A stretch of DNA of 64,000 nt from Misgurnus anguillicaudatus. Its lineage: Eukaryota; Chordata; Actinopteri; Cypriniformes; Cobitidae. The notes beneath the pieces are model-generated. The model did not search any database. It was not told the DNA's origin and was given only the letters and a program-made list of their open reading frames with translations. Both the position numbers and the translations under genes were made by a program. Shown here piece after piece: positions 58,892 through 64,000 of the stretch. Where the stretch lies: NCBI RefSeq assembly GCF_027580225.2, contig NC_073341.2:11566001-11630000 (forward strand), in the 5' to 3' direction. Position 1 is the stretch's first letter, and each line of letters opens with the position of its first letter.

Positions 58892-59015
58892 ATGACAAAT
58901 AATGAAGTAAAAGTAATCTCTTTCAATGTGAATGGTTTGCTTAACCCAAATAAAAGGAAAAAAATCTTGAGCAAAATGAAAAAAGAAAAGGCCCATATTG
59001 TATATTTACGAGAGC
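58892..59015 (+). pseudogene. LINE ORF2 start (APE-type endonuclease)
   Basis: ATG at 58892, then VKVISFNVNGLLNPNKRKKI and KAHIVYLRE. This is the first catalytic block (FNVNG) of the apurinic-type endonuclease of L1/Tx1-like LINEs. The similarity stops at about 59012, where a different repeat begins. No reverse transcriptase follows. Confidence 0.8.
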
Positions 59016-60300
59016 AACCCAGTATCACGCTAAAGCGTGTAATAGACACGCTGGTCCACTAGAGGATGCGTGTCAATGTCACGCTTTGCCTCCTCTAGGC
59101 GTGAAAATGACACGCATTTATGAGGATGATAACCAATAGGGGGCGATAATTTCTTATTGCCAACAACTTCAACAAGAGAAGCGACGCAGTGATATGCGTT
59201 CTCTGGAGTTCCATGGGTAAGGCTTTCTTGGAAATTTGGTGATTAATGTTACTAAAATTGAGGAAATCATGTGTTTATGTTAAGTCTTTGTTGCAACGTT
59301 AGCAATATAATATCACCGCTAAGGCAACAGACGAGTCGCACGCGTTTGGTCAGAATCCAATTGGCTCATATTTAGGACATAATTGTTGTTCAGGTGCGGT
59401 CATTTAAGAAATCCTAAAGTTGGTGCAGCATAACATTTAATTTGCGTATGTGGACTATGGAGTTATCTATAGTGGTTTTTACGTTACTAAGGTCAGAAAC
59501 ATTATTGGATGACTGTTTGATAATCAGCTAATGTATTAATCACAGAAAGCTGCAGTGACTGCATTATATTATGTTGCTAAACAGTTGTTCTAGCGTTTTT
59601 AAACCAATAGTTTTATTAATTTCGCGCGGAATGCAGTTCGTGAAATAAGCTCTAAATGAAAAAATAACCGATTTAAGTAAATAATTGTGTTCATTGTAAA
59701 TCTGCTCATCTAAACATACAAGGCGGAACCAATCGATCACAGAGAGCGATCGCTGCTGACACCGTCAGCAGCACTTACATTCAGATTACAATAATATTTC
59801 ACATTATAAGTGTTTTTATATCAAATAAATGCAGCCTTGGTGAGCAGAATAGATTTATTTAATTATTTAATATTATTTATATAATTAGGCTAGTTTGTGC
59901 AGTTACATTTATGTCAATTGATCGTTAGAAGGGATTAAAATTGATTGTGTTATGTTCTGTAATTGTTGTTAATAAATCTGTCAGAAGAAAGTGTGTAAAA
60001 GTTTGACTACAGTAACCATATCTAACCAAGCTTCAAGTACCAAGATAATTATTTCTCTGAATTCAGATCAACTGTTCATTTATGCAGTTTATGCTTTATT
60101 TATAGGTAGCATAACTGTTACCTTTTTTTTTACAGTTCTGCATATATAATATGACAAACCTAGGAGACTTTGCTGTAAGAGAATTAATCATGTTTTTGTT
60201 TTCTTTTCTCAGGTCCGGTCAGTACCCACCACCCTTCCCTGTTAACATCACCCACACTTTATACTTTTTCTTAGAAAACCAACGTCTCTTTTAAGAGCCA
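59016..60300. other. Repeat-like and unassigned sequence
   Basis: 59016-59160 holds CACGC/GCGTG-rich inverted words and looks like a MITE. The rest is AT-rich with no gene recognised. Confidence 0.4.
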
Positions 60301-60306
60301 CTTCAA

Positions 60307-60684
60307 TAGACCCTTTTACAGCCCACGTGATCAAATAGCCTGCGTGCGCATTTTGGCAACGGAAGTGATGTTATCTCCCAGTGGTTCTAACGTGTAAGCA
60401 ACTCAGAAAGTTTATTAAAACGATTTCCCCACATCAAAACGTCTGGTTGTAGCATTTGGTTGCACTAATATAATATATGTTTAGTATTTGGCCATCTTCT
60501 AACGTCTTCTATCCACTCCACTATAGTACACGGATCTGGTAACTGTGTAGAAGATAAGTCAACTTTTTAAACTAACTTTCTCTGTCTGTGTTGCTTCACT
60601 GCTGATTCTTGCCGTGCTTCCGTTGCCAAACTGCGTGCGCATACGTTGCCACGTCATCATTGTGTACAAACAGTAAAAGGGTCA
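60307..60684. mobile_element. TAGACCC-family MITE, copy 2
   Basis: Starts TAGACCCTTTTACAGCCCA and shares most of its length with 35595-36005 (cactccactatagtacacgg, cttccgttgccaaactgcg). The right end is changed to CAGTAAAAGGGTCACT. Confidence 0.8.
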
Positions 60685-60786
60685 CTCACTCACTCTTTCG
60701 CAAGCTTCTCTGTTTTCAAGTAAGTATTGTAATTTTATTCATTTTACTCTCTCTCTCACTGTCCAAAACACTTAGCCTATGCCTCT

Positions 60787-60888
60787 TTGTCTGACCAATG
60801 TAGTATTGTTGAAATGGCTGCTGAGCAAGACAGAGGGAGAGCAAAGGATGTTATTTTCATAGCAGACATGCTTCTTTCTCAAATCAAG
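60787..60888 (+). other. Exon-like segment
   Basis: An open frame reading MAAEQDRGRAKDVIFIADML ends in a good donor (atcaag|gtgagt at 60888-60889). No relative was recognised. Could be the 5' exon of an unannotated gene or transposon. Confidence 0.25.
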
Positions 60889-61589
60889 GTGAGTATATTT
60901 GTTGAGATTGTGTTCTTGCAGTATTGTGATAATTCTAAAGTGTGTGATTTAGAGTGCAATAATTGTGTGAACTGCTCAAGAGTTGGCTGTATTTCAGTAT
61001 TACCATACAAATACAGTTTCAAATGGTACGATAAAGAATATGCATTACCTGACACTTGGTTGAATGAGCCTTGGCATGCATGACAGAAAGGACAGGTCTC
61101 ATCTGCAGTAAAGGCCTGAGTTCCAACATGGAGACTGACGCCTTCTCAAGGTATGGCCAATACTTGCAAGCAATATCTGTTCAAAAGAACTCTCCGTTTG
61201 TGGCTGCTTGAAGCTCCTTCTGCAGGTATAGGTGGATAAGAAAATATTACTCCCCGGCACATTAAGAGCTTTGAGTAGCACTCGGTGTCTGCAAACAACC
61301 ACCTCAAGGGCCTCTTCATCAAGTTTGCTTACTTTTCTGTTAGTTTCAAATTACATCACACCAACAGGCATCTTTATAATGATTGTAGACAATAAAGGTT
61401 TACTTTTAAACTAAAGGTTTTTCAGGATTCATGGAGCATTAAAAAGTTCATCTTCTGCTTTCTCTACTCCAGGTACACAAACTAGTTGAAAGTCAGGGTG
61501 ACAAATTGATATGTAATAATGAATGACCAAGCTATTAAACTAACCACTTTGGGTGCCAGCACACATTCCCATATCCAAATGATTATATT

Positions 61590-61735
61590 TGTAAAACGCA
61601 CACCTAACCTGTCAAATGTCTTAAAATACCCAAAGCAATGTTTGTGGTAACTGTGGTATAAGCAGAATAATTGACTCCAGTCCTTTAAATTATTTGAAAA
61701 TAATGCACACCTGCTGCGTAGCAGCCCACTGTCAA
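61590..61735. repeat. Paralogous repeat copy without insertion
   Basis: cacacctaacctgtcaaatg... and ...gtggtaactgtggtataag... match 62959-63330, which carries an extra 243-bp hAT insertion. This copy shows the uninterrupted state. Confidence 0.8.
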
Positions 61736-62399
61736 ATATTCCTTACGTATTATATAAGCTCACAACAGCTGGGATACATTAACTATTTAATAAAGCAAAA
61801 ATTACACATTTCAAATGATGGATTTAAATCAAAAAGTTTATTTTTCCTTAAAACTACAAGAGTAAAAGAACTAACTCTTTTGACTGACGGAATCTGTAGG
61901 TTTTTCTGTTGCCATCTGCACAAAGAGCAAGCATTGTTGGGTGCACATGCCGGGCAGGTGAAGTGCTCTACACTGGATGTTTGCATGATCACAAGTGCAG
62001 AAATGTGGAGGTCTCACTGTAGGCAATAAACAGACTGAAAACAGAAGTTCAATAATTTGTGAGAAAGCATTAACAATGGGCACAGTAATATAGCTTAGAA
62101 AAAATGAGGCTGACAAATCACAAATAATCTGGTAGAACATGGATACCTGTAGCTGAAGCTTTGTATCTCTTCACTTCTGCTTCTTTTTAGTAGTGGACGT
62201 CCTTCAGCATTTTCTCCACCTATCTGACATTAAATGTACTCCCTTTAATGGATATTGCTTTGCCCTTGGGTTCCTCTGCCTTGCATAAAAGCATTATCCA
62301 GCAGATACATCAAGGTCTTATATTATGACTGAGTTATATAGACACAAAGATTTTTCTCACTTTTAAAGATTGCAAGGACAAACATATTTTTATGGCATT

Positions 62400-62495
62400 C
62401 TTTCAGAGACGGGAAGATTTGAGCAGTGAACTGGGGTGTCCTGAGAACATTGTGAATCAGTGGGTACAAGATGTCAGACAAAAGGCTACTGATGG
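62400..62495 (+). other. Exon-like segment
   Basis: After ttctttcag, a frame reads RREDLSSELGCPENIVNQWV. The helix-like pattern with NQWVQDVRQ is not assigned. The donor side is unclear. Confidence 0.2.
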
Positions 62496-62874
62496 TAATG
62501 TATTTTATGGACATTATTGAAATTGGTTTACAATATTGCAGTGTGATAATCAATTTTGTAACTGAGAATCTTTTCCATGTATAAGTATTTAAGTAAAAGT
62601 ATGTCCTGTTTTAATCGCAATAAACTTGTGTCCTTGTAAACTCCTTTGAGACATTAATTTGATTTGGGACATGTACAACCTAAAAGACATCATAATCATT
62701 TACTTGTATTATTATTTTTGCTTTAGGATTTGGTAGGTACAAGATGTGATGACCTACATAACCTTCAGAAATGAATTGAACAAATGTTTCTTAGTCTTCA
62801 TCGAAAAGCCAGCCTTTATAATCACACTGGTATGTTGATAACTCATCTAAAACATTTAGTCATTTTTGTTGATT

Positions 62875-63330
62875 GCAGTTATACCAGGGGTATGTTGAAT
62901 GCTGTATTCTGATTGGCTGAGAAATGTTCTGTGGGTATGCATTAATTTCTGATAACTGCACACCTAACTTGTCAAATGTCTTAAAAATAGGCACCAGAGC
63001 AATGTTTGTGGTAACTGTCAGGGACGTGCACAGACATTTTGAGGGGCAGGGGCTCAAGTGAAATAAAGGGCACTTCTCATGATTATGTATTTTTTTACTT
63101 TTTTAAACAAAAAAGTATATATAAATGCAATTCTGACTTCCTTCAAATTTATTTAAAAAGTTAATTCATTTTATCTTCCTAAAAGGAAGGGCACTTTTTC
63201 TCCAGGAATAAAAAGGGCAGGTGCTCAAGCCCCCTTTGATGTCTATGTGTGCACGTGCCTGGTAACTGTGGTATAAGAGGAATAATTGACTCCAGTCCTT
63301 TGAATTATTTGAAAATAATGCACACCCGCG
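62875..63330. mobile_element. MITE copy (TATACCAGGGGTATG family) carrying a later insertion
   Basis: Contains tattctgattggctgag and matches 61590-61735. It is split by the hAT element at 63019-63261. Confidence 0.65.
63019..63261. mobile_element. hAT-type MITE, 243 bp, with perfect 8-bp TSD
   Basis: GTAACTGT at 63011-63018 and 63262-63269. Ends CAGGGACGTGCACA and TGTGCACGTGCCTG are inverted. The empty target is seen in the related copy near 61649. Confidence 0.93.
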
Positions 63331-63799
63331 GAGCATCCGGTTTGCGTCGTGCCTCATTGCACCAAATGTGCTTTTGCACCAAAAGTGCTTTTGAGAGAAA
63401 CGACAGATAAAGAACAAACATAATATTTTTTGTCTGTACTTTTAAATTATTGAGTGACACAATTACAGTATTTATTTTAATTTTACTGCTACTCTGAAGA
63501 TTTAGTCCATTATTTTTCATTAGGGTGATGTTGAAACTAGGTCTTCAGCAGGCTTACACCACATGTGATATAAGGAGAATTATTTAAAGGCTCATAAGCA
63601 GCAAAGAAGTTGTTCTTATATAGATATAAAGATAATGGGAGACCATCTTTACTGTGTGAGTGTTTCTTTTTAACCTCTCATAGCCAAATTTCTGAATCAA
63701 ATATTTTGCGCCCTGCACCAGATTATGGGCTGTACATGCACTGCTTTTGTTTTGCTTGCTTTTCAGAATATACCAGTCAAAATTGTGTTTAAGATGTTG

Positions 63800-63968
63800 T
63801 TATGTGTGTGACTTCAGAATCCAGCAACACCCTCACCAAAAAGATTTTTTTGATGTATACATGTCAAAAGTGCGCCTTCAAGAAGCAAAGATCATTGTGA
63901 TGAGGGAGATGAGACACCACTGCACCGCACCTATCTCAGAAGCCTGGCTAGGAACATCAGGAAAATGA
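63800..63968 (+). other. Exon-like open segment at the window end
   Basis: An open frame with VYMSKVRLQEAKIIVMREMR, preceded by gtgacttcag. Not recognised; it may continue beyond the window. Confidence 0.2.
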
Positions 63969-64000
63969 TATCAGAAATGTCTTCAGGCAAAAACAGTGGT

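Overview
The window looks like nuclear DNA of a ray-finned fish. It carries spliced vertebrate genes with long introns and GT-AG borders, a very dense load of DNA transposons (hAT, TTAA-target, Tc1/mariner and pogo, Harbinger-like), several microsatellites, and repeat families typical of cyprinid fish. The cyprinid assignment is inference. Nothing suggests a prokaryote: there are no operons or ribosome binding sites, and almost every open frame outside spliced exons is short.

Layout. 1-4.4 kb: a degenerate tandem repeat interrupted by about 3.8 kb of mobile DNA, including a 3-kb element with about 0.55-kb inverted termini. 4.7-5.6 kb: a 24-bp minisatellite that is open as an 8-residue repeat. 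6.2-6.5 kb: an unrecognised CpG-rich open segment. 7.2-9.5 kb: a short Ty3/gypsy-type LTR retrotransposon with near-identical 138-bp LTRs and a truncated pol. 10.8-18.9 kb: a nine-exon gene for a Pim-like protein kinase (predicted 748 residues) with a long repetitive N-terminal extension and an altered catalytic loop; its introns hold several foldback elements. 19-25 kb: hAT-type elements, a 36-bp minisatellite and a TG microsatellite. 25.4-28.2 kb: a decayed second Pim-like copy split by a pogo element. 28-33 kb: MITEs and unassigned sequence.

33.5-45.1 kb: eight coding exons of rhobtb2 (atypical Rho GTPase with two BTB domains), giving 629 residues. The expected C-terminal exon was not found in the rest of the window. 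Its introns carry hAT, TTAA and TA-target elements. 45.2-46.3 kb: hAT-like and Tc1-transposase relics. 46.6-55.2 kb: a broken endogenous retrovirus on the minus strand (gag, the last part of pol, env), itself split by a 3.2-kb TTAA-flanked transposon. 56-59 kb: a hAT-like MITE, a Gag/PNMA-like frame, a frame matching only the fibronectin-III domain of FANK1, and the start of a LINE endonuclease. 59-64 kb: more MITEs (one hAT with a perfect 8-bp duplication and an empty-site paralogue nearby) and a few unassigned exon-like segments.

The two clear host genes are unrelated. Pim-like kinases form a large recently expanded family in cyprinids, and the tandem intact and decayed copies here fit that. 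rhobtb2 is a conserved single gene that appears to have tolerated many insertions in its introns. Coordinates of exons come from reading splice sites and phases by eye; all internal phases agree.
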